A stretch of 7,025 bases of DNA from Cyanobacteria bacterium T3Sed10_376R1m (GTDB lineage Bacteria > Cyanobacteriota > Cyanobacteriia > Cyanobacteriales > Cyanobacteriaceae), in NCBI GenBank assembly GCA_003566215.1, contig PXEJ01000044.1:1-7025 (forward strand), given 5' to 3'. Positions 1 to 6,306 of the stretch are shown here, piece by piece. The notes under the pieces are model-generated. The model did no database searches. It had not been told where the DNA came from and saw only the letters and a program-made list of their open reading frames with translations. The translations under genes and the position numbers were made by a program. Within the stretch, counting starts at the first letter, position 1; the number at the start of each line of letters is the position of its first letter.

Positions 1-459
1 CATTTGATTTAATTCTAAGGCACGGGCGATGACAAAAGCACCGAGAGAAGTCGATTCTACCCCTACTCGCTTACCAATTAAGTCTTTAACTTCTTTTATC
101 TCTGGTTTGCCTAAAATAACATCTCCCCCATGGGAGATATTTAGAATGGCAACGATGCGAATATCCTCTTGGGTAGCGGCTAAAGTCAAAACTTGATCTG
201 TGGATAACCCTGCACCTTCTATTTCTCCATAACGGTATGCCCTTACTTGTTCGGTAGCTGAGGGGTAGTTGACCAGTTTTATTTTGGTGTTGTTATAATA
301 GCCTAAATCTCTTGCTAGGTATAAGGTTTCATAACCAGGCCATAAATTGGAACCAATGCGTAGAGGGAGTGGGAGAGGTGTCATACATTGAGAAAGTGCG
401 ATCGCACAAAACATCATAACTACGAAAAATATCAAATATTTTAAAAATCTATTCCACAT
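1..459 (-). CDS. ABC transporter substrate-binding protein, NitT/TauT (SsuA/THI5-like) type, partial
   Basis: This is the N-terminal 153 codons of a minus-strand gene. The ATG is at 459-457 and the frame stays open to the window edge, so the C-terminus is missing. The protein begins with a short basic N-terminus and a hydrophobic stretch (about residues 6-24), a signal peptide. The cysteine at residue 25 (context LSQC) is a non-ideal lipobox, so it may be a lipoprotein. The mature part reads LRIGSNLWPGYETLYLARD (33-51), then a GLSTDQVL block (84-91), an ISHGGDVIL block (109-116) and a GKRVGVESTSLGAFV block (129-143). These follow the pattern of NMT1/THI5-like periplasmic binding proteins in the nitrate/taurine/sulfonate transporter group. 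It probably captures a small solute in the periplasm for an ABC permease, or senses it. The ligand cannot be told from this half. No clear Shine-Dalgarno sequence precedes the ATG. The gene is divergent from the oxidoreductase at 865. Confidence 0.85.
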   Translation of the reverse strand, partial: MWNRFLKYLIFFVVMMFCAIALSQCMTPLPLPLRIGSNLWPGYETLYLARDLGYYNNTKIKLVNYPSATEQVRAYRYGEIEGAGLSTDQVLTLAATQEDIRIVAILNISHGGDVILGKPEIKEVKDLIGKRVGVESTSLGAFVIARALELNQM

Positions 460-600
460 ATTTTTGCGAAAAATATAAAAGTTGTTATTATTTTATTTTT
501 CATAGGTTTTTATGTTCACTGATATACCCCCTCTTGCTTAGCTTAGGAAATAACTTTAGAACACAACTCTCTCTAAGAATAAAAATATCATAATCAAATT

Positions 601-626
601 ATCTCAAATTGTGGAGAAGTTGAGAT
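601..626. repeat. 7-bp inverted repeat in the divergent intergenic region
   Basis: ATCTCAA (601-607) is perfectly complementary to TTGAGAT (620-626), with a 12-base loop. An overlapping alternative pairs AATTATC (598-604) with GATAATT (633-639). No T-run follows, so it is not a standard terminator. It could be an operator for one of the divergent promoters, but AT-rich DNA produces such repeats by chance. Confidence 0.3.
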
Positions 627-684
627 TATGGTGATAATTGAGTATTATATTTAAAGGGTTAGCTATTGTGTTGGTGACTGCTTA

Positions 685-709
685 TCAAGTTTTTTGATCT
701 ATAACTTGA
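685..709. repeat. 7-bp inverted repeat TCAAGTT/AACTTGA
   Basis: TCAAGTT (685-691) and AACTTGA (703-709) are perfect complements separated by 11 bases. The repeat overlaps the weak candidate promoter for the oxidoreductase gene, so an operator role is possible. Nothing else in the sequence supports one. Confidence 0.28.
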
Positions 710-735
710 AATAATTGGATACTGATTGAGTTTTG

Positions 736-853
736 ATTGCAGTAAGCCGAGCATGTACTCGGACACGAATACAAAAACATTGGTTTCCCCCTGGTAATCC
801 AGGTCATAAACTGGAGTAAAACGGCGCAATGGTTAATCTTTAATTATTTTTTT
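736..853 (+). ncRNA. candidate structured RNA or 5' leader of the oxidoreductase gene
   Basis: This stretch has clear hairpins inside otherwise AT-rich non-coding DNA. CCGAG (747-751) pairs with CTCGG (758-762). CCTGG (790-794) pairs with CCAGG (799-803). The segment GCAATG (826-831) can pair either with ATTGC (736-740), closing the whole element, or with CATTG (778-782). The second pairing can be extended by GTTT (783-786) with AAAC (819-822). A run of seven T follows at 847-853, and the GTG start is at 865. The layout resembles a riboswitch or a small RNA, but it matches no class I recognise. I compared it from memory with cobalamin, glutamine, moco, guanidine, fluoride and c-di-GMP riboswitches. 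A decayed transposon end with palindromes is an alternative. Confidence 0.35.
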
Positions 854-864
854 CTCAAGAATTT

Positions 865-2022
865 GTGTCATCAAAAAACTTGACGATTAATCAAAAACAA
901 TTGGTTCTAATTGGTGGTGGACATAGTCATGCGATCGCACTTCACCTATGGCATAAAAACCCCCTAAAAAATACACAAATAATACTAATTAGTGACGTAG
1001 AAAAAACCCCTTACTCAGGAATGTTACCCGGGTATATAGCAGGATACTATACCTTTGAGCAAACTCACATTAATCTAGTCCAATTAGCTCAAAAAATTGG
1101 CATAAAATTAATAATAGATAAAGTTACTAATATCGACTCACAAAAGCAAAAAGTAATCTGTGAATCAGGAAAAATAATTGATTATGACTTACTATCTATA
1201 GACATTGGTAGTACCCCTAACGATAGTCAAATAAAAGGCTCAAAAGAAAACGCTATTCCTGCCAAACCTGTTCCTATTTTGTTAGAAAAATGGCAACAAA
1301 TAATTAATAACTGTAAAAAAAATCCCCAACAAACAATAACAATAAATATTATCGGTAGTGGTGCAGGGGGGATAGAACTAGCCCTAAATATTCAGCATAA
1401 ATTACAAACAATTATAGAGCATAATTTCTTTACTATTAACTTAATTGGTAGAAATCAACAAGTATTAAAATCTCATAATAATTACGCCAAAAATATACTT
1501 ACAAAAATACTAAAAAAGAAAAAAATAAATATCTTTTTAAATAGTGAAGTAGCAGAAATATTATCCCATAAAATTATAATTGAATCAGGATTAGAACTAT
1601 TCTCAACTTATACCTTTTTAGTGACTAATTCCGCCCCAGCTAAATGGCTAAAAGCTACAAAAATTAGTACCGATGACCAAGGATTTATCTTAGTAAAAGA
1701 TACCCTGCAAACCCTTTCCCATGATAATATTTTCGCCACAGGAGATATTGCCACCATGACCCACTTTTTCACCCCCAAAGCGGGAGTTTTTGCAGTGAGA
1801 CAAGGAAAACCACTCTACAAAAATTGGTGTAAATATTTAACCCAAAAAAGTCTTCAAAATTATCACCCACAATCAATCTATTTAAGTTTAATTGGCACTG
1901 GAAACAAAAAAGCAGTGGCAGTATGGGGCATTTTGGCAGGATATTCTGGCCTATTTTGGTACATAAAAGACTATATAGACCGTAAATTTATGGAAAAATT
2001 TAAAAATGAAGATAAAGAATAA
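865..2022 (+). CDS. FAD/NAD(P)-dependent pyridine nucleotide-disulfide oxidoreductase family protein, stand-alone form of the SelD N-terminal module
   Basis: This 385-residue protein carries an N-terminal FAD Rossmann motif LVLIGGGHSH (13-22), the block YSGMLPGYIAGYY (50-62), a second dinucleotide-binding motif IIGSGAGGIELA (162-173) and the FAD-contacting ATGDIA (291-296). There is no CxxC redox disulfide, so it resembles NADH dehydrogenase-2-like flavoproteins. The pattern fits the family (TIGR03169 type, from memory) that in many cyanobacteria and other bacteria forms the N-terminal half of a fusion with selenide, water dikinase SelD. Here the frame stops just after the linker-like WYIKDYIDRKFMEKF (365-379), and no SelD sequence follows before the antiporter gene. 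Its substrate is unknown; selenium reduction or electron transfer is inferred only. The start is GTG at 865, the only plausible start after an in-frame TAA at 841-843. It has a weak upstream AAGA rather than a strong ribosome site. Confidence 0.88.
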   Translation: MSSKNLTINQKQLVLIGGGHSHAIALHLWHKNPLKNTQIILISDVEKTPYSGMLPGYIAGYYTFEQTHINLVQLAQKIGIKLIIDKVTNIDSQKQKVICESGKIIDYDLLSIDIGSTPNDSQIKGSKENAIPAKPVPILLEKWQQIINNCKKNPQQTITINIIGSGAGGIELALNIQHKLQTIIEHNFFTINLIGRNQQVLKSHNNYAKNILTKILKKKKINIFLNSEVAEILSHKIIIESGLELFSTYTFLVTNSAPAKWLKATKISTDDQGFILVKDTLQTLSHDNIFATGDIATMTHFFTPKAGVFAVRQGKPLYKNWCKYLTQKSLQNYHPQSIYLSLIGTGNKKAVAVWGILAGYSGLFWYIKDYIDRKFMEKFKNEDKE

Positions 2023-2037
2023 CCTAGTAAAACATTC

Positions 2038-2075
2038 CATCATGAACAACATAGATCAAACCTGTTGTGATAATG
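2038..2075 (+). promoter_or_regulatory. putative extended -10 promoter overlapped by an inverted repeat, upstream of the antiporter gene
   Basis: TGTGATAAT at 2066-2074 is an extended -10 (TG, one base, then GATAAT, five of six to consensus), which would give a leader of about 40 bases. It lies within an imperfect inverted repeat: ACAACA (2046-2051) pairs exactly with TGTTGT (2063-2068), and flanking CATCATG/GATAATG extends the symmetry imperfectly. No convincing -35 is visible. The repeat could be an operator, or a weak 3' hairpin of the upstream gene, but no T-tract follows it. A second -10-like TATAAG at 2111-2116 is only 8 bases from the ATG and is less likely. Confidence 0.32.
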
Positions 2076-2124
2076 TAAGATGAAAAGATTTGTAACACTT
2101 TTTGTCAACATATAAGTTAAATTT

Positions 2125-3477
2125 ATGTCTTGGTTTTATCCCATTTTATTCGCGACGGAAACACAAACGGCAAACCCTTCCCTTGTATTAGCGGGAGTTT
2201 TATTAAGTCTAGTAATAATTTATTTTGCCAGTAAACTAGGGGGAGAATTATGTTCAAGAATTAATTTACCCGCAGTATTAGGGGAGTTAGTGGGGGGAGT
2301 CGTTATTGGTATTTCTGCACTAAAGTTGTTAGTATTTCCCGAAGGTGGCTTAGAAGCAACAGATTCTTTGATTATTCAATTTTTACAAGCCACTGCTAAT
2401 TTAAATCCGGGGGAAAGCGGTTTAGTATTTGAGAGTATGAGCGAAGTTATCTCTGTTTTATCAGAGTTAGGGGTAATTATTCTCTTATTTGAAATTGGGT
2501 TAGAGTCAGACTTAAAAGAATTAATTAAAGTTGGACCTTCGGCGGCTATCGTAGCAGTGGTGGGTGTAAGCGCACCTTTTGCCCTGGGTACGGCTGGATT
2601 AGTATATTTGTTTGGTCTTCCGGTGATTCCTTCTGTGTTTGCAGGGGCTGCCCTGACGGCTACTAGCATCGGCATTACGGCAAAGGTGTTGGCAGAGTTG
2701 GGTAAATTAAGTTCCACGGAAGGTCAAATCATTATCGGTGCGGCAGTATTAGATGATATTCTTGGGATTATTGTGTTAGCTGTGGTGGGTAGTTTGGTTA
2801 AAACAGGAGAAATTCAAGTTAACCAAATTATTATTTTAATCATCAGTGCTGGTACTTTTTTAGTCGGTACTATCTTAATTGGCAGACTTATCTCTCCTGC
2901 CCTAGTGGGATTGGTTAATCAAATGAAAACTAGGGGAGAGGTGTTAATTACAGGAATTGTTTTTGCCTTTATTTTGGCTTATGTGGCTAATATTATTCAA
3001 TTAGAAGGAATTTTAGGAGCTTTTGCCGCAGGGTTGGTATTAGCGGAAACAGATAAAAGGAAGGAATTGGAAGAGCAAATTATTCCCGTTGCTGATTTAT
3101 TTGTGCCAATTTTCTTTGTTTGTGTGGGAGCAAGAACAGATTTAGGGGTGTTAAATCCTGCTATTCCTAGTAATCGTGAAGGTTTGATTATTGCTTCTTT
3201 CTTAATTGTAGTTGCGATCGTTGGGAAGGTTGTGGCTGGTTTTACTATTTTTGGTAAACCTGAAATTAATAAGTTAGCCATTGGGGTAGGTATGGTACCT
3301 CGTGGAGAAGTTGGTTTAGTTTTTGCAGGAGTCGGTTCTGCTAGTGGTGCGTTATCTCCCGCCACCGAAGCCGCTATTATTGTGATGGTAATTGCTACTA
3401 CTTTTGTTGCTCCTCCTCTATTAAAATTGGTATTTAAGGATGAAGTAATAGAAAAGGTTGAATCGGAAGCGAAATAG
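2125..3477 (+). CDS. nhaS3: Na+/H+ antiporter, CPA2 family, NhaS3-like
   Basis: This 450-residue integral membrane protein exchanges Na+ (or K+) for protons. It has about a dozen hydrophobic segments. Early comes LPAVLGELVGGVVIGI (48-63), then LFEIGLESDL (121-130), typical of KefB/NapA-type CPA2 antiporters. ALTATSIGITAKVLAELG (177-194) matches the broken ion-binding helix, followed by the paired aspartates in AVLDDILGII (207-216, D210-D211), the electrogenic ion/proton-binding site. FVPIFFVCVGARTDL (326-340) and GMVPRGEVGLV (389-399) are further conserved blocks. The length and N-terminus resemble Synechocystis NhaS3 (Sll0689, about 460 residues), reported as a thylakoid Na+/H+ antiporter, hence the symbol. 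Paralogue assignment is from memory and should be confirmed. There is no KTN/TrkA regulatory domain. The start ATG lacks a good Shine-Dalgarno. It lies 102 bp after the oxidoreductase, probably with its own promoter. Confidence 0.9.
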   Translation: MSWFYPILFATETQTANPSLVLAGVLLSLVIIYFASKLGGELCSRINLPAVLGELVGGVVIGISALKLLVFPEGGLEATDSLIIQFLQATANLNPGESGLVFESMSEVISVLSELGVIILLFEIGLESDLKELIKVGPSAAIVAVVGVSAPFALGTAGLVYLFGLPVIPSVFAGAALTATSIGITAKVLAELGKLSSTEGQIIIGAAVLDDILGIIVLAVVGSLVKTGEIQVNQIIILIISAGTFLVGTILIGRLISPALVGLVNQMKTRGEVLITGIVFAFILAYVANIIQLEGILGAFAAGLVLAETDKRKELEEQIIPVADLFVPIFFVCVGARTDLGVLNPAIPSNREGLIIASFLIVVAIVGKVVAGFTIFGKPEINKLAIGVGMVPRGEVGLVFAGVGSASGALSPATEAAIIVMVIATTFVAPPLLKLVFKDEVIEKVESEAK

Positions 3478-3493
3478 TAGTTTTTTTTTAAAT

Positions 3494-3512
3494 GGGTGCA
3501 AATCTCGCACCC
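3494..3512 (+). terminator. hairpin 3' of the antiporter gene, possible terminator
   Basis: GGGTGC (3494-3499) pairs perfectly with GCACCC (3507-3512) around a 7-base loop, starting 16 bases after the antiporter stop codon. The T-run lies before the stem (3481-3489) rather than after it, so this is not a canonical intrinsic terminator. A second small stem AGCA/TGCT (3515-3518, 3521-3524) follows. It may still terminate or protect the mRNA end. Confidence 0.45.
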
Positions 3513-3617
3513 TTAGCAAATGCTGAAGACCGAACACTAAAAACCTTTTTTTAAGTTATTATCATAGGACTAGGTGTAAATATGTTATTTGATAAATTAA
3601 GTTAAAAGTAAGTTCAT

Positions 3618-3630
3618 TATATATATATAT
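3618..3630 (+). repeat. (TA)n microsatellite immediately upstream of the PRC-barrel gene
   Basis: Thirteen bases of strict T/A alternation end four bases before the ATG at 3635 and occupy the position where a ribosome binding site would be. It may serve as an unstructured or melting-prone translation start region. Slippage could alter the leader length. Nothing in the sequence proves either role. Confidence 0.5.
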
Positions 3631-3634
3631 TATT

Positions 3635-4603
3635 ATGGCAAGTGAACAAAGTCGTTTACGCAATGAATTTTTAAATACTCAGGTTATTACCCGTAGTACG
3701 GGCAAAAAACTGGGAGTGGTAAAGGAGGTTTTAGTTGATATTGATCGCAGGGAAGTGATAGCCTTTGGTTTAAGGGATAATGCTTTGGCTCTTTCTGGTA
3801 TTCCCAAATATATGTATCTTAATAGCGTATCTCAAGCTGGGGATGTGGTGTTAGTAGAAAGTGAAGATGCGATCGAAGATATTGAAATTGATCTCTATAG
3901 CCAATTAATTAACTGTGAAGTTGTTACTGAAACTGGTGAGCCTTTGGGAAAAGTCAGAGATTTTCAATTTAATTTGGAAGATGGTTTAGTTGATTCTATT
4001 ATCATTGCGGCTTTGGGTTATCCTCAAATTCCTGATCAATTAATTAGTACCTATGAACTATCAGTTGATGAAATCGTTAGTAGTGGACCTAATCGCATTA
4101 TCGTCTTTGAAGGGGCAGAAGAACGTATCACCCAAGTAACGGTAGGTTTCTTAGAAAGATTGGGCATTGGGCGCCCTCCTTGGGAAAAAGATGATGAGGA
4201 AATGTATTATGCGCCGACAACTCCCCCTGAAAACCAATTACCCACAGGAATTCCTTCCCGTCCGGTTGCACCGCCTATCAAACAAAGAAATCCTGTATTA
4301 GAGGAGAATTGGGATGATGATCAATGGGAAGATACATCTCCTGTAGCACCCCCTAAACGCCGTCAGGTGGAAGTTCCTTTATATGAAGAAGAATTAGAAG
4401 GAGATAACTGGGGTGCTGAATCCGTGGAAAGGGAAGCACCACCTCGTTATCAGCAGTCTAATTATGGTTCTCCTAGAGATTCTAAATATGATGATGACTT
4501 AATGGATGAGGATGTATGGGATGATGGTGATGATGATTATCGTCCTCAACGGGTTAATATTCCTCAAAAGCAAAAAATGCCTGAGTATGAGGAAGAGTAT
4601 TAA
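3635..4603 (+). CDS. PRC-barrel domain protein with acidic, Trp/Pro-rich C-terminal tail
   Basis: This 322-residue soluble protein has no signal peptide or membrane segment. Two tandem PRC-barrel-like units are visible. The first (about 10-82) contains TGKKLGVVKEVLVDIDRREVIAF (22-44). The second (about 90-160) contains TGEPLGKVRDFQFNLEDGLVDSIII (100-124). Both show the family's G-x-x-L-G-x-V-x-(D/E) turn followed by paired strands. PRC barrels occur in RimM and in photosynthetic reaction-centre H subunits and mostly mediate protein or RNA contacts, so no specific partner is implied. After LGIGRPPW (176-183) the protein becomes low-complexity to the end. Acidic Trp-containing patches (W226, W231, W259, W295) alternate with basic Pro-rich stretches such as APPKRRQ and APPRYQQ, which suggests an intrinsically disordered binding tail. 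There is no Shine-Dalgarno; an AT repeat occupies that position. An intrinsic terminator follows the stop codon. Confidence 0.85.
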   Translation: MASEQSRLRNEFLNTQVITRSTGKKLGVVKEVLVDIDRREVIAFGLRDNALALSGIPKYMYLNSVSQAGDVVLVESEDAIEDIEIDLYSQLINCEVVTETGEPLGKVRDFQFNLEDGLVDSIIIAALGYPQIPDQLISTYELSVDEIVSSGPNRIIVFEGAEERITQVTVGFLERLGIGRPPWEKDDEEMYYAPTTPPENQLPTGIPSRPVAPPIKQRNPVLEENWDDDQWEDTSPVAPPKRRQVEVPLYEEELEGDNWGAESVEREAPPRYQQSNYGSPRDSKYDDDLMDEDVWDDGDDDYRPQRVNIPQKQKMPEYEEEY

Positions 4604-4637
4604 GGTTATTTTTTTTAAATAACAAGAGTATCTTATG

Positions 4638-4665
4638 ACAGGGAGTTTAGGCTCCTTGTTTATTT
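4638..4665 (+). terminator. intrinsic terminator of the PRC-barrel gene
   Basis: ACAGGGAG (4638-4645) pairs with CTCCTTGT (4652-4659) as an 8-bp stem with one G-U wobble and a 6-base loop, followed by TTTATTT. It lies 35 bases after the stop codon of the PRC-barrel gene. A weaker AT-only hairpin, GTTATTT/AAATAAC (4605-4623), sits directly after that stop. Confidence 0.7.
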
Positions 4666-4747
4666 GTGACTAAAGAAAATAAAAAATTTTTCCTTGATTT
4701 TTTCTTTTTGATTTTGGCTAGGAAGTTTAAACCTTAACTATCAAAGA

Positions 4748-6211
4748 ATGATCTTAACTGATGAAATATTGCTTCAATATAAAAGGTGTAGTCGCAAAGC
4801 TTTTCTTAATTTTCATGTGCCAAAAGAGGAACAACCCCCTGTAAAAGATTTTGTTTTTAAGTTAAAACAAGAAAGATCTATCTACACGGAACACGTTTTA
4901 AAACATTATGACTTATCCTATCAAATACCTCAGGCATCACGGCAAGAAACACATTTGTTAACTCAAGAAACTCTTGGATTGATGAAGCAAGGGGTTGATT
5001 GTATTTATAATGGTCAACTGTCTTATGATGTTTTGGGTGATGATGATCGAGAGGGTTTTAGTTTTATTATAAGTCCTACATTATTAATTAGGAAAAATAG
5101 GCCTTCAAATTTGGGTGAGTGGAGTTATATTAGTGTCAACATTAATTTGGGGAAAAATCCTAAGCCAGAATATAAGTTAGTGGCGATTTTTCAGGGGTTT
5201 GTTTTGGGAGAAATTCAGGGTTTAACTCCTTTTTCGGCTGATTTTATTTGCCGTAATTTTAAGTATTATCAAGTGAATTTTGAGTTATGGTTGCCTCGGT
5301 TGTTTGAAGTAATTGAGGAAATTAGATTATTATTAAAAACCAAAAAAGAACCTGAAGTTTTTATTTCTCGTCAAAAATGTTCTCTGTGTGAATGGTATGG
5401 TCAATGTCATGCGATCGCACTTCAACAAAATCATTTGTCTTTGATACCTGGAATTACCCCTAAAAAGTATCAAAAATTAATCAAAGAGGGTATTAATAAC
5501 TTTGATAGTTTAACTCAATTATCCACAGAAAAGTTAAGCAAAATTTTAAAAGATGAAAGTAGTGATACTTTATATAAACAAATTCAGTCATTAAAACTAA
5601 ATCAAGCCATTGTCAAAAGAGAAAATATTGCACCTATTCCTAGTTCTACCATTGAGTTATATTTTGACATAGAAGCAGAACCCGATCGCCAATTAGACTA
5701 TTTATTAGGAATAATACTAATAGATTATGAAAAAAATAAACAAGAATATTATTATTTTTTAGCAGAAAATTTAGAAGAAGAAAAGAAAATATGGAAAGAT
5801 TTTCTAACATTTATTAATCAATATCCCCGTAGTTATATTTACCATTTTTCTGGTTATGAAATAGAGACAATTAAAAGATTAGCCCATTTATACAAAACTC
5901 CTAGCCATGTTTTACAAACATTGCTCAAAAGGTTAGTTGATGTTCATAAAATTGTCACCCAAAACTACGTTTTACCAGTAGAAAGTTATTCTCTAAAATC
6001 TTTAGGAAAGGGGTTGAATTTTCGGTGGCGAAATCCTCACACAGGAGGAAAAAATCATGGCAAAAATAATGTAGGGGGATATCAATGTGTTGTTTGGTAT
6101 GATCAATGGTTGGCAACGGGCGATCGTACTTACCTAGAATATATATTAACTTATAACGAAGATGACTGCCTTGCAACCTTTGAACTAAAAAAATGGTTAA
6201 ATAAAAACTAG
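4748..6211 (+). CDS. TM0106-type RecB-like putative nuclease with C-terminal RNase H-like (DEDD) exonuclease domain
   Basis: This 487-residue protein matches the architecture of the TM0106 RecB-like family. The N-terminal part is Cas4/RecB-like. It has one early cysteine (C14 in YKRCSRKAF) and a cluster C211-x2-C214-x5-C220, the four-cysteine iron-sulfur pattern of Cas4/AddB nucleases. The region where GxxD and (D/E)xK would lie reads ISPTLLIRK (108-116) and YISVNINLGK (127-136). Asn131 and Asn133 stand where I expect Asp/Glu and Lys, so this active site looks lost. A helix-hairpin-helix-like segment follows (about 230-267). The C-terminal RNase_H_2-like domain has YFDIEAEP (305-312; D307, E309), YHFSGYE (365-371), VDVHK (397-401; D398) and YNEDDC (469-474; D472-D473), so its DEDD set appears complete. 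It probably acts on nucleic acid as a 3'-5' exonuclease; the substrate is unknown. The ATG start agrees with the family N-terminus. Confidence 0.85.
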   Translation: MILTDEILLQYKRCSRKAFLNFHVPKEEQPPVKDFVFKLKQERSIYTEHVLKHYDLSYQIPQASRQETHLLTQETLGLMKQGVDCIYNGQLSYDVLGDDDREGFSFIISPTLLIRKNRPSNLGEWSYISVNINLGKNPKPEYKLVAIFQGFVLGEIQGLTPFSADFICRNFKYYQVNFELWLPRLFEVIEEIRLLLKTKKEPEVFISRQKCSLCEWYGQCHAIALQQNHLSLIPGITPKKYQKLIKEGINNFDSLTQLSTEKLSKILKDESSDTLYKQIQSLKLNQAIVKRENIAPIPSSTIELYFDIEAEPDRQLDYLLGIILIDYEKNKQEYYYFLAENLEEEKKIWKDFLTFINQYPRSYIYHFSGYEIETIKRLAHLYKTPSHVLQTLLKRLVDVHKIVTQNYVLPVESYSLKSLGKGLNFRWRNPHTGGKNHGKNNVGGYQCVVWYDQWLATGDRTYLEYILTYNEDDCLATFELKKWLNKN

Positions 6212-6250
6212 GAAACAAAAGAATATTAACCATCAATTACCCTACAAAGA

Positions 6251-6281
6251 TTAACAAAACAAGTTAAAGTATAGTTGTTAA
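6251..6281. repeat. 7-bp inverted repeat upstream of the methyltransferase gene
   Basis: TTAACAA (6251-6257) is perfectly complementary to TTGTTAA (6275-6281), with a 17-base loop containing a -10-like TATAGT (6270-6275). It could be an operator over a promoter for the methyltransferase, or a weak AT-rich transcript end for the nuclease gene. The right arm is followed by GTTTTA rather than a real T-tract. Confidence 0.3.
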
Positions 6282-6295
6282 GTTTTATGAAGATT

Positions 6296-6300
6296 GAGGT
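6296..6300 (+). promoter_or_regulatory. Shine-Dalgarno site deciding the methyltransferase start
   Basis: GAGGT at 6296-6300 lies 6 bases before the ATG at 6307. This is the clearest ribosome binding site in the window. An in-frame stop (TGA, 6295-6297) precedes it, so translation cannot start further upstream in this frame. Confidence 0.5.
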
Positions 6301-6306
6301 CGGTTT

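Larger units (their letters stand above)
460..864. other. divergent intergenic region
   Basis: This gap separates the minus-strand binding-protein gene from the plus-strand oxidoreductase gene, so it should carry promoters for both. The left two thirds are AT-rich and non-coding. They contain a tandem GCTTA repeat (536-545) and two small inverted repeats (listed separately). The last 110 bases are more GC-rich and strongly self-complementary and are listed as a candidate RNA. A possible weak plus-strand promoter is TTGATC (694-699) with GATACT (718-723), a spacing of 18. Each box matches the consensus only partly. Confidence 0.6.

Noticed and set aside
753..797. A 14-codon plus-strand mini-ORF (MYSDTNTKTLVSPW) inside the candidate RNA
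   Set aside because: It has no ribosome binding site and no attenuator-like codon run. It is short enough to be chance, although a leader peptide cannot be excluded.
690..812. A minus-strand open frame of about 40 codons, Cys-rich, across the candidate RNA
   Set aside because: There is no ribosome site and no family resemblance, and it covers the palindromic region, where structure is the simpler explanation.
736..831. tRNA, known riboswitch or IS200/IS605 end
   Set aside because: No T-arm or anticodon arm pattern, no conserved core of any riboswitch class I know, and no transposase or TnpB gene nearby.
2376..2717. Minus-strand open frame of 113 codons inside the antiporter gene
   Set aside because: It lies wholly antisense to a well-supported membrane transporter and its translation shows no recognisable domain.
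2997..3365. Minus-strand open frame of 122 codons inside the antiporter gene
   Set aside because: It is a shadow of the antiporter's codon composition, with Pro/Thr/Lys-rich translation and no family signal.
4694..4715. Direct repeat TTGATTTT at 4694-4701 and 4708-4715 upstream of the nuclease gene
   Set aside because: Two copies of a T-rich octamer in T-rich DNA are expected by chance, and no clear promoter geometry could be fitted.
4748..6211. Cas4 of a CRISPR-Cas system
   Set aside because: The four-cysteine pattern is Cas4-like, but the length, the C-terminal RNase H-like domain and the absence of repeats or cas genes point to the TM0106-type family.
5955..6236. Minus-strand open frame of 93 codons across the end of the nuclease gene
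   Set aside because: It is antisense to the conserved DEDD exonuclease motifs, which explain the sequence better.
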